DNA of 64,000 nt, taken from contig JAXMGX010000015.1 in assembly GCA_046347045.1 (NCBI GenBank), positions 59,540 through 123,539 on the forward strand, given 5' to 3'. The notes under the pieces were generated by a model. The model had not been told where the DNA came from. It saw only the letters and a list, made by a program, of their open reading frames with translations, and searched no databases. This document shows positions 18,099-25,710 of this stretch, piece by piece (the stretch's first letter is position 1; each line of letters begins with the position of its first letter). A program made the translations under genes and the position numbers. Source of the stretch: ZC4RG30 sp046347045 (GTDB lineage Bacteria; Pseudomonadota; Gammaproteobacteria; Steroidobacterales; Steroidobacteraceae).

Positions 18099-20509
18099 GC
18101 CGGCACCCGCGCCAGGCGCAGCGCGTTCAGCGTGACCGTCAGCGACGAGGCCACCATGGCCAGCGCCGCCATCCACGGCACCACATGGCCGGTGGCGGCC
18201 AGCGGCAGTGCAACCAGGTTGTAGCCCACCGCCCAGGTCAGATTCTGGCGGATGATGCGGCGCGTGCGGCGCGCGGTGTCGATGGCCGCGGCGATGCCGT
18301 CGAGGCCGGGGCGCAGCAGCACGATGTCGGCGCTGCGCTGTGCCAGCGCGGCACCGCCGGCCACGGCGATTGAGACATCGGCGCCGGCGAGCACGGGAGC
18401 ATCGTTGATGCCATCGCCCACCATGGCCACGCAGTGGCCCTGCGACTGCAGCGCGCGCACCCGCGCGAGCTTGTCTTCGGGAAGTTGCCGTGCGAGCGAG
18501 GATTCGAAGGGCGCGCCCAGCTCGGCCACGCAGCGCGCAACGGCGGCCGCGCCATCGCCACTCATCAAGTGCAGCGCGAGTCCGCGCGAGCGCAGCTGTT
18601 CGAGCGCCGGCGCGGCGTCGGTGCGCGGCGTTTCTTCCATGTCGAAACGGGCCAGCGGCGCGGTGCCGTCGCCCAGCCACAGGGCGCCGTCATCGGCGCG
18701 GCCGGCGGCGTAGGTCGCCACACCGAGTTTCAGTTCGCGGCCAGCCACCGTGGCGGCGATGCCGAGACCGGGCGCATGGACGGCGAGCGTGGCATCGCGC
18801 CCATCATCGTGCGCGCGAAAGGCGCTGGCCAGCGGATGCTGCGCGCCGCGTTCCAGCGCCGCGGCCAGATGCAGCGCCTCGGCCGGGTTGGTGGCGCCGA
18901 AAGTCTGCACCGCGCGCACCCGCCAGGCGCCGTCGCTGAGCGTGCCGGTCTTGTCGAACACGCAGGCATCGATGTGCGCAAGCGTTTCGAGCGCATCGGG
19001 ACGACACACCAGGATGCCGAGCCGCGACAGCCGCGAATGCGCCGCGGCCAGCGCGGCCGGCACCGCCAGCGCCAGCGCGCAGGGGCAGCTGATCACCAGC
19101 AGCGCCAGCACCACCTCGAAGGCGCGCGAGGCATCGTGCACTCGCCACGCCACGTACACCGCGATGGCCACCAGCGTCAGCCCCAGCACGAACCAGCTCG
19201 CGATGCGATCGGCGACGCGCGCCACGCGCGGCCGGTGTTCCTGCGCGCGCTGCACCAGACGCGTCAGCGCCGACAGCCGCGTGGCCGCGCCGCTGGCCGT
19301 CACCGAGATGCGCACTGCGCGGTCTACCGGCACCGAACCGGCCAGCACCGCATCGCCAGGCTGGTGCGCCACCGGGCGCGATTCGCCGGTGAGCAGGGAT
19401 TCGTCGAAGCTCGCCGCGTCGTCGAGCAGCCGCGCATCGGCGGGCACATTGGCGCCGGCTGCCACGCGCACCACGTCTCCCGCGGCGAGTTGCGCCGCGG
19501 GTACGGCCGCAAGACCGCCATCGGCGGCTTCGCGGTCGGCCAGCACCGGCGTGGCGCGTGCCAGCGCATCGACACGGGCCACGGCCACGCGCCGCGCGCG
19601 CTGCTCGATCATCCGGGCGGCCAGCAGCAGGAAGATGAACATCACCGCGGTGTCGAACCACACGTGCGCGCCGCCGCGCAGCGTTTCCACCGTGCTCGCA
19701 CCCCAGGCCAGCAGCGTCGCCGCCGACACCAGCACGTCGAGGCCCGCGCGCCGCTGCGACAGTTCGCGCCACGCCCCCGCCAGAAACGGGAAGCCGGCGT
19801 AGAAGATCACCGGCGTGGCGATGAGAAACGTGAGCCAGCGGAAGAAATCACGCGTGGCGGCCGGCATGTGATGCAGTGGATCGAGGTACAGCGCCTCGGC
19901 GAACATCATGGCCTGCAGCGTGGCGATGCCGGCGATGCCCACGCGCAGCAGCCAGCGGCGCGTGTCCGCGCGCCGCGCCGCTTCCTCCTCGCGACCGCCG
20001 GCAAGAAAGGGGCGGTAGCCCAGCGCGATCAGCCGCTTGAGGATGGACGACAGCCGGTTGTGCGCCGGATTCCACACCAGCCGGATGCGGCCGGTGACGG
20101 CATTGGCCACCACCTCGCGCACGCCGGGTTCGCGCGCCAGCGCGCGATCGATGAGCCACGCACAGGCCGCGCAGCGCATGCCATCGGTCAGCAGCACCAC
20201 CTCGGCGCCGCCGGGCACGGCACGCTGATAGGCGGCCATGACATCCTGACGGTCCCAAACTGCAAGGTCGCTGGCATCGGTGCCCGCGCGACCGGCGGGC
20301 TGGCTGCGCAGCGAGTAGTAGTCGTCGAGGCTGGCCGAGTGGATCCACTGCGCGGCCGCCGCGCAGCCGGTGCAGCAGAAGCCTTGCGGGGCGTTCTCGA
20401 TGTTCTGCCGCACGGGCGAATCGCCCAGTGCCTCGCCGCAGTGGTAACAGACTGCCTCGCGCGCAGCCGGTCCGCGCCCCGCAGCAGCGGCGAGCGCGGC
20501 AGTGTTCAT
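18095..20509 (-). CDS. ccoI: Copper-transporting P1B-type ATPase for cbb3 assembly (CcoI)
   Basis: An 804-residue P-type ATPase. In order: an N-terminal cysteine-rich metal domain (CYHCGEALGD, then FCCTGC), a heavy-metal-associated domain with CAAC, eight predicted helices with the ion-site ISCPCALALAVP, the actuator loop LLTGESRPV, the phosphorylation site FDKTGTLSDG and the hinge GDGINDAPVLAGADVS. The double cysteine N-terminus and position in the cco cluster point to CcoI (CopA2/FixI), which exports copper for the oxidase, not CopA detoxification. The ATG overlaps the ccoG stop. Confidence 0.93.
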   Translation of the reverse strand: MNTAALAAAAGRGPAAREAVCYHCGEALGDSPVRQNIENAPQGFCCTGCAAAAQWIHSASLDDYYSLRSQPAGRAGTDASDLAVWDRQDVMAAYQRAVPGGAEVVLLTDGMRCAACAWLIDRALAREPGVREVVANAVTGRIRLVWNPAHNRLSSILKRLIALGYRPFLAGGREEEAARRADTRRWLLRVGIAGIATLQAMMFAEALYLDPLHHMPAATRDFFRWLTFLIATPVIFYAGFPFLAGAWRELSQRRAGLDVLVSAATLLAWGASTVETLRGGAHVWFDTAVMFIFLLLAARMIEQRARRVAVARVDALARATPVLADREAADGGLAAVPAAQLAAGDVVRVAAGANVPADARLLDDAASFDESLLTGESRPVAHQPGDAVLAGSVPVDRAVRISVTASGAATRLSALTRLVQRAQEHRPRVARVADRIASWFVLGLTLVAIAVYVAWRVHDASRAFEVVLALLVISCPCALALAVPAALAAAHSRLSRLGILVCRPDALETLAHIDACVFDKTGTLSDGAWRVRAVQTFGATNPAEALHLAAALERGAQHPLASAFRAHDDGRDATLAVHAPGLGIAATVAGRELKLGVATYAAGRADDGALWLGDGTAPLARFDMEETPRTDAAPALEQLRSRGLALHLMSGDGAAAVARCVAELGAPFESSLARQLPEDKLARVRALQSQGHCVAMVGDGINDAPVLAGADVSIAVAGGAALAQRSADIVLLRPGLDGIAAAIDTARRTRRIIRQNLTWAVGYNLVALPLAATGHVVPWMAALAMVASSLTVTLNALRLARVPA

Positions 20510-22083
20510 GGTCCGGCGCCGGCTCCGGCGCCCGGTGCGAAGAAGCTGCTCTCCACGCGCTGCGGCTGCGACGGGGCCTGCGCATCGACCGCCTTCACTT
20601 CCAGCACCAGCGCCGAGCGGCCATGGGTGGTGGAGGGCGCGGCGATGCGCAGCGGCACCGGCAGCACAGCGCTGCCCGACACCTCGATCTGCGCCGGCAC
20701 GTCCACCAGGCGCGCGCCCTGCGGCGATTCGGCCAGTGTCACCACGAAGTGCACCGTCTGCTCGGTCTTGTTCACGATCTTCAGCGTGTAACCGTTCTCC
20801 ACCGAGCCGTCGCCCAGCACGCGGTACAGCGCATTGCGATCGCGCAGCACATCGACGATGAACGACTTGCGATGCAGCACGCCCCAGGCCCAGCCCGCCG
20901 CCAGCAGCATGAGCAGCGTGCCGTAGACGAAGATGCGCGGCCGCAGCACGCGTGAAGGCTTGCCGTCGAGGGCGTTCTGCGTGGTGTAGCGGATGAGGCC
21001 CTGCTCGTAGCCGAGCTTGTCCATCACTTCGTTGCAGCCATCGATGCAGGCGCCGCAGGCGATGCACTCGTACTGCAGGCCGTTCCTGATGTCGATGCCC
21101 GTGGGGCAGACCTGCACGCAGATCGTGCAGTCCACGCAGTCGCCGAGCTGCTCGGGCGCGAACTTCGGCAGCGGCTCGTTCCCGGCGCGGTCATAGGCCG
21201 CGCGGTCATAGGTGATGGTGCCGCGCGCGTTGGCGCGCGCCGCCGCCGCCGATGGATGCTGGCTGGCGCGGAAGGCGTAGTCGTAGGCGGTGGGCGCGTC
21301 GAGCAGTCCGCGGCCGCGCTGCTTGACGCTGCCCACGCTGCGCTGGCGCGGACCGCGCGGCTCGCCGCGCAGCGGGTCGTAGGCGATGACCAGCGTGTTG
21401 CGGTCGAACATGGCGCTCTGGAAGCGCGCATAGGGGCACATGTACTTGCACACCTGCTCGCGCAGCACGCCGGCGTTGCCCCAGGTGGCAAGGCCGTAGA
21501 ACAGCACCCAGAAGGCTTCCCAGCCGCCCCATTCATAGGGCGAGAGGCGCGCGGCCAGGTCGCGGATGGGCGTGAAGAAACCCACGAAGGTGAAGCCCGT
21601 CCACAGCGCCGCGATGGCCCACAAGACGTGCTTGCTGCCCTTGCGGCGCAGCTTCTTCAGCGACCAGGGCGCGGCATCGAGCTTGATGCGGTCGATGCGA
21701 TCACCCTCGGTCCAGCGTTCGATCAGCAGGAACACTTCCGTCCATACCGTCTGCGGGCAGGCATAGCCGCACCACAGCCGGCCGGCCAGCGCGGTGAAGA
21801 AGAACAGCGACAGCGCCGCGATGATCAGCAGCATCGCCAGCAGCGGGAAGTCCTGCGGCCAGAAGGTGAGGCCGAACACGTGGAACTTGCGCGCCGGCAG
21901 GTCGAACAGCACGGCCTGGTGCCCGTCCCACGACAGCCACGGGAACAGGTAGAACATGCCCAGCAGCCAGAGCACGGCGGCATGGCGGAGTTTCTGCAGG
22001 CGACCCGTGACGCCGCGCGGATAGATCTTCGCCTCGCTGACGTAGGCGGCTGCGGGTTCGGCAGCGGGAGGGCTGCTGTTCAT
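20506..22083 (-). CDS. ccoG: Cbb3 assembly protein CcoG (FixG-type ferredoxin) with an insertion
   Basis: A 525-residue membrane protein. Four or five helices are followed by two [4Fe-4S] motifs (Cys316/319/322/326 in CVDCTICVQVC and Cys340/343/346/350 in CIACGACIDGC), another helix and a periplasmic Ig-like C-terminal domain. Other conserved parts are RLWCGYACPQTVWTEVF and CKYMCPYARFQSAMFD. CcoG is a cupric reductase needed for cbb3 assembly. Unusual: between EPRGPRQ and LGDCVDC there are about 65 residues, where most CcoG proteins have a linker of 15-20. Confidence 0.95.
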   Translation of the reverse strand: MNSSPPAAEPAAAYVSEAKIYPRGVTGRLQKLRHAAVLWLLGMFYLFPWLSWDGHQAVLFDLPARKFHVFGLTFWPQDFPLLAMLLIIAALSLFFFTALAGRLWCGYACPQTVWTEVFLLIERWTEGDRIDRIKLDAAPWSLKKLRRKGSKHVLWAIAALWTGFTFVGFFTPIRDLAARLSPYEWGGWEAFWVLFYGLATWGNAGVLREQVCKYMCPYARFQSAMFDRNTLVIAYDPLRGEPRGPRQRSVGSVKQRGRGLLDAPTAYDYAFRASQHPSAAAARANARGTITYDRAAYDRAGNEPLPKFAPEQLGDCVDCTICVQVCPTGIDIRNGLQYECIACGACIDGCNEVMDKLGYEQGLIRYTTQNALDGKPSRVLRPRIFVYGTLLMLLAAGWAWGVLHRKSFIVDVLRDRNALYRVLGDGSVENGYTLKIVNKTEQTVHFVVTLAESPQGARLVDVPAQIEVSGSAVLPVPLRIAAPSTTHGRSALVLEVKAVDAQAPSQPQRVESSFFAPGAGAGAGP

Positions 22084-22087
22084 GGCG

Positions 22088-22381
22088 TCACTTCGTGGGT
22101 CGATTGAATCGACTGGCCGGCCTCAACAAAATCCATGTGAAGAGACTGGAGGCGCAGGTTGCGATCCAGAAAAGGAAGAAACCGATCGTGTAGCCCAGCT
22201 CGCGCGAGATGGGCAGGTCGGGAAAGGTGAGATCGCGCAGGTCCATGGGATCGACGAAGGCAAAGCACACCATCGTCGCCACGCCGGCGGTGAAGAAGCT
22301 GGGCCAGAGGATGGCGCCCAGCCGCTGGCTCACCGAGCGTGGCGGATGATCGAAATCAGTACCTTCGCGAAGCGGGCTCAC
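22088..22381 (-). CDS. Small two-helix membrane protein of unknown function in the cco cluster
   Basis: A 97-residue protein with two predicted membrane helices, about residues 22-43 (GAILWPSFFTAGVATMVCFA) and 63-86 (YTIGFFLFWIATCASSLFTW), and a basic C-terminus. Its ATG overlaps the ccoP stop by 4 bp and it ends 4 bp before ccoG, so it is an integral member of the operon. It occupies the region where ccoH (fixH) is often encoded but does not resemble FixH, which has one N-terminal helix and a larger periplasmic domain. A role in cbb3 assembly is inferred only from position. Confidence 0.75.
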   Translation of the reverse strand: MSPLREGTDFDHPPRSVSQRLGAILWPSFFTAGVATMVCFAFVDPMDLRDLTFPDLPISRELGYTIGFFLFWIATCASSLFTWILLRPASRFNRPTK

Positions 22382-23298
22382 TGCTTTTGTTCACCGTGTG
22401 ACAGCGACCAGACATAGGCGGCGGCCAGGCGCGCACGCGTTTCGCCGATCAGCGGCTTGTGCGCGGGCATGGCGCCGTTGCGACCCTTGTCGAGGCCTGC
22501 GCGGATAATGGCCCGATCGCGGCCATAGAGCCAGTAGTCGTCCGTGAGGTCGGGCGCGCCCAGCGTGGGATTGCCCTTGGCCTCGGGGCCATGGCAGGCC
22601 GCGCACACACCGGCGAACAGCTTCGCGCCGCGCGCCGCGGCTTCGCCATTGGTGGCGAGCAGCGACTTGTCGGTCAACGAAAGCACGTAGGTGATCACAT
22701 CGTCCACCGCATCCGGTCCGCCCATCGATTCCAGCGTGCTGCGCCAGGCGGGCATCGCCGCCGTGCGTCCCTCCATCACCGTGTGCGTCACGTCGTCGAC
22801 GCTGCCGCCCCACTGCCAGATGGTGTCGGTGAGGTTGGGATAGCCCACGGCACCGGTGGCCGCCGCGCCATGGCAGGTGGCGCAGTTGGCCGCGAACACC
22901 GAGCGCCCCAGCCGCACGGCCTCGGGATTGCGCGCCAGCACGTCGATGGCCTGGCCTTCGAAGGGTTTCAGCGTGGCCGCGAGCTTCGCATCCGCCGTGC
23001 TCCTGTCGGCATCGTACTGGTTCTGCGAGGTCCAGTTGCCGAAGCCCTTGAAGCTGCCGAAGCCCGGGTACCAGGCGAGGTAGCCGATGGTGAACACGAT
23101 GGTGATGTAGAACAGGTTGATCCACCAGCGCGGCAGCGGCTTGTCGTACTCGGTGATGTCGCCATCCCAGACGTGGCTGGTGCTCTCGGCGGGCTTGCCG
23201 TCGGTGCGCTTGCCCGATGTGCGCCACAGCAGCCACAGGCAGCCGGCGATGTTCAGCACGACCAGCAGGATGATGTAGATCGACCAGCTATTCTTCAT
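22378..23298 (-). CDS. ccoP: Cbb3-type cytochrome c oxidase subunit III
   Basis: A 306-residue diheme cytochrome c subunit. Two N-terminal helices flank the conserved segment DGDITEYDKPLPRWWINLFY; then two heme c domains with CATCH and CAACH and their distal methionine segments (AAMPAWRS and GAMPAHKP). It passes electrons from soluble cytochromes to CcoO/CcoN at the periplasmic face. It overlaps ccoQ and the following small membrane gene. Confidence 0.97.
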   Translation of the reverse strand: MKNSWSIYIILLVVLNIAGCLWLLWRTSGKRTDGKPAESTSHVWDGDITEYDKPLPRWWINLFYITIVFTIGYLAWYPGFGSFKGFGNWTSQNQYDADRSTADAKLAATLKPFEGQAIDVLARNPEAVRLGRSVFAANCATCHGAAATGAVGYPNLTDTIWQWGGSVDDVTHTVMEGRTAAMPAWRSTLESMGGPDAVDDVITYVLSLTDKSLLATNGEAAARGAKLFAGVCAACHGPEAKGNPTLGAPDLTDDYWLYGRDRAIIRAGLDKGRNGAMPAHKPLIGETRARLAAAYVWSLSHGEQKQ

Positions 23299-23435
23299 GA
23301 CTTCACCTCTTCGTCATCGACCAGCGGCATGCGCGCCGCCGCGTCGAATTCCGGCTTGCGTTCGGGGCGCCAGACCCAGATCGAGCCGGCGATGAACAGC
23401 ACCATCAACACCGCAGTGATGATTCCGGAAATCAT
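23295..23435 (-). CDS. ccoQ: Cbb3-type cytochrome oxidase subunit CcoQ
   Basis: A 46-residue single-helix protein: MISGIITAVLMVLFIAGSIW forms the membrane segment, followed by VWRPERKPEFDAAARMPL and an acidic end. This is the typical CcoQ/FixQ pattern, a small subunit that stabilises the oxidase. It lies 1 bp after ccoO and overlaps ccoP by 4 bp. Confidence 0.93.
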   Translation of the reverse strand: MISGIITAVLMVLFIAGSIWVWRPERKPEFDAAARMPLVDDEEVKS

Positions 23436-23436
23436 G

Positions 23437-24051
23437 TCAATTCCCCTTGGGTGCGTGGCGGCCCAGGCCCTGCAGGTAGGCCACCAGCGCATCCTGTTCG
23501 GTATGCCCCTCGACGGCCTTCGGCGCGCCGGCGATGTCCGCGTCGCTGTACGGGTCGCCCACGGCACGCAGGCCGCGCATGTGCGCCTGCACCGTCGCGC
23601 CGTCCACCTTGTTCTTCGACAGCCACGGGAAGCCCGGCATGTTCGACTCGGGTACCACTTCGCGCGGGTTGTTCAGGTGCACGCGATGCCAGTCATCCGA
23701 GTACCGGCCGCCGACGCGGGCGAGGTCCGGACCAGTGCGCTTGCTGCCCCACTGGAAGGGGCGGTCGTACACCGACTCGCCGGTATCCGAATACGTGCCG
23801 TAGCGCGCGGTCTCGAAGGCCAGCGTGCGCACCATCTGCGAATGGCAGTTGTAGCAGCCCTCGCGCACGTAGATGTCGCGCCCGGCCAGTTCCAGCGCCG
23901 GATAAGGCACCACACCGGGCGCGGGCTTGATGGCCTCGGCCTGGTACATCAGCGGCACGATCTCCGCGAGGCCGCCGAAGGAGACGGCCACCGCGATCAG
24001 CACGGCCATCAGGCCGACGTTCTTTTCGATTTTCTCGTGAGTGTTGTTCAT
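23437..24051 (-). CDS. ccoO: Cbb3-type cytochrome c oxidase subunit II
   Basis: A 204-residue monoheme cytochrome c subunit with one N-terminal anchor helix. The heme c motif is GCYNCHSQMVR, and the sequence YGTYSDTGESVYDRPFQWGS and RTGPDLARVGGRYSD are CcoO hallmarks; the distal methionine lies in ESNMPGFPWL. It accepts electrons from CcoP and passes them to CcoN. It starts 10 bp after ccoN. Confidence 0.98.
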   Translation of the reverse strand: MNNTHEKIEKNVGLMAVLIAVAVSFGGLAEIVPLMYQAEAIKPAPGVVPYPALELAGRDIYVREGCYNCHSQMVRTLAFETARYGTYSDTGESVYDRPFQWGSKRTGPDLARVGGRYSDDWHRVHLNNPREVVPESNMPGFPWLSKNKVDGATVQAHMRGLRAVGDPYSDADIAGAPKAVEGHTEQDALVAYLQGLGRHAPKGN

Positions 24052-24061
24052 CTGATTTTCC

Positions 24062-25504
24062 TCAGGCCCGGGCCTCGGCCGGATCCGGTGCCAGCACCGG
24101 GTGCGGCGTGCGGTCGCGCGCCATCTGGAAGGTCTTGAGCATGTTCACCAGCATCAGCAGCATGCCCACCAGCACCAGGAGGCCACCGCCCAGGCGCGCC
24201 AGGTAGTACGGATAGGTGGCGTTCAGCGCCTCGACGAAGGTGTAGGTGAGGGTGCCGTCGGCGTTCTGCGCGCGCCACATCAGGCCCTGCATCACGCCCG
24301 CGATCCACATCGAGGCGATGTAGAACACCACGCCGATGGTGTGCAGCCAGAAGTGCGTGTCGATCCACTTCACCGAGTACATGCTCTTGGTGCCCAGCAG
24401 GCGCGGGAACAGTGCGTACAGCGCGCCGATGCTGATCATCGCCACCCAGCCCAGCGCGCCGGAGTGCACGTGGCCGATGGTCCAGTCGGTGTAGTGCGAG
24501 AGCGCGTTCACCGACTTGATCGACATCATGGGACCTTCGAAGGTCGACATCATGTAGAAGGACAGCGACACGATCAGGAACTTCAGGATCGGATCGGTGC
24601 GCAGCTTATGCCACACGCCCGACAGCGTCATGATGCCGTTGATGGCACCGCCCCAGGACGGCGCCAGCAGCACCAGCGAGAACACCATGCCCAGCGACTG
24701 CGCCCAGTCCGGCAGCGAGGTGTAGAGCAGGTGGTGCGGGCCGGCCCACATGTAGATGGCGATCAGCGCCCAGAAGTGCACGATCGACAGCCGGTAGGAG
24801 TAGATCGGCCGCTGCGCCTGCTTCGGCACGAAGTAATACATGATGCCGAGGAAGCCGGCGGTCAGGAAGAAGCCCACCGCATTGTGGCCGTACCACCACT
24901 GCACCATGGCATCCACGGCGCCGCTGTACACGGGGTAGGACTTGAACGGGCCCACGGGGATGGAGATGTTGTTGACGATGTGCAGCAGCGCGATCGTCAG
25001 GATGTAGGCGCCGTAGAACCAGTTGGCCACGTAGATGTGCTTCACGCGGCGCTTGGCGATGGTGCCGAAGAACAGCACCGCATAGGAGACCCAGACGACC
25101 GCGATGGCGAGGTCAATGGGCCACTCGAGCTCGGCGTATTCCTTGCCCTGGGTCAGTCCCAGCGGCAGCGTGATCGCGGCCGCCACGATGATGAGCTGCC
25201 AGCCCCAGAACACGAATGAGGCAAGGCCGTCGGAGATCAGCCGCGCGTGGCAGGTACGCTGCACCACATATAGGCTGGTGGCGAACAGTGCCGAACCGCC
25301 GAACGCGAAGATGACTGCGTTGGTGTGCAGTGGACGCAGCCGGCCGTAGCTCAGCCAGGGCAGATCCAGGTTCAGCGCCGGCCAGTAGAGCTGCGCCGCA
25401 ATCAGCACACCCACCAACATGCCGACGATGCCCCAGACCACCGTCATCACCGCAAACTGGGTGACGACCTTGTCGTTGTAGAACGCTTTTGTGCTTGTGG
25501 ACAT
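24062..25504 (-). CDS. ccoN: Cbb3-type cytochrome c oxidase subunit I
   Basis: A 480-residue catalytic subunit with about twelve helices carrying heme b, heme b3 and CuB. Visible landmarks are RPLHTNAVIFAFGGSALF (heme b histidine), WWYGHNAVGFFLTAGFLGIM, HFWALIAIYMWAGPHHLLYT and HVHSGALGW with further metal-ligand histidines. The high oxygen affinity of cbb3 enzymes suits microaerobic respiration. The start at 25504 has a GGAGG ribosome binding site and gives the family length; an in-frame start further upstream would add eight untypical residues. Confidence 0.98.
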   Translation of the reverse strand: MSTSTKAFYNDKVVTQFAVMTVVWGIVGMLVGVLIAAQLYWPALNLDLPWLSYGRLRPLHTNAVIFAFGGSALFATSLYVVQRTCHARLISDGLASFVFWGWQLIIVAAAITLPLGLTQGKEYAELEWPIDLAIAVVWVSYAVLFFGTIAKRRVKHIYVANWFYGAYILTIALLHIVNNISIPVGPFKSYPVYSGAVDAMVQWWYGHNAVGFFLTAGFLGIMYYFVPKQAQRPIYSYRLSIVHFWALIAIYMWAGPHHLLYTSLPDWAQSLGMVFSLVLLAPSWGGAINGIMTLSGVWHKLRTDPILKFLIVSLSFYMMSTFEGPMMSIKSVNALSHYTDWTIGHVHSGALGWVAMISIGALYALFPRLLGTKSMYSVKWIDTHFWLHTIGVVFYIASMWIAGVMQGLMWRAQNADGTLTYTFVEALNATYPYYLARLGGGLLVLVGMLLMLVNMLKTFQMARDRTPHPVLAPDPAEARA

Positions 25505-25520
25505 CTCAACCTCCAATGGA

Positions 25521-25569
25521 CGCCCCAATTATTCCCTATTGAGGCAATAACTGCTTTGACATTGATCAA
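25521..25569 (-). promoter_or_regulatory. FNR-dependent promoter of the cco operon
   Basis: TTGAC-ATTG-ATCAA at 25556-25569 (read on the minus strand TTGAT-CAAT-GTCAA) matches the FNR/ANR consensus in nine of ten specified bases. On the minus strand a -10-like AATAAT lies at 25533-25528, which predicts a transcription start near 25521. The FNR site is then centred at -41.5, exactly the class II activating position. The regulator is encoded at 16398-17147, downstream of the same cluster. Confidence 0.8.
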
Positions 25570-25694
25570 GTCGGGGCGCGCGCCTGGACACTCCCTTGCG
25601 CTTAGATTATTGATTATTATCGAGAAAAATCTTCACGGGAATCAGGGGGCCCCTGAGGCTGTCCACCGGGGAACCCTGAAAACCGGTAACCTTG

Positions 25695-25709
25695 GGGATT
25701 CGAAATCCC
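25695..25709 (+). promoter_or_regulatory. Hairpin covering the miaB translation-initiation region
   Basis: GGGATT (25695-25700) and AATCCC (25704-25709) form a 6-bp stem with a 3-nt loop that ends one base before the miaB ATG at 25711. The only purine-rich candidate ribosome binding site (GGGGA at 25694-25698) lies inside the stem. The hairpin could limit translation, but no experiment is implied and the stem is short. Confidence 0.4.
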
Positions 25710-25710
25710 T

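Noticed and set aside
18434..20791. Long open frame of 785 codons antisense to ccoI and the end of ccoG
   Set aside because: The minus-strand genes are clear P-type ATPase and CcoG; the antisense product is Arg/His/Gly-rich without a domain. GC-rich third positions explain the open frame.
25637..25655. GC palindrome TCAGGGGGCCCCTGA upstream of miaB
   Set aside because: Perfect arms but no usable loop and no T run; a role could not be supported.
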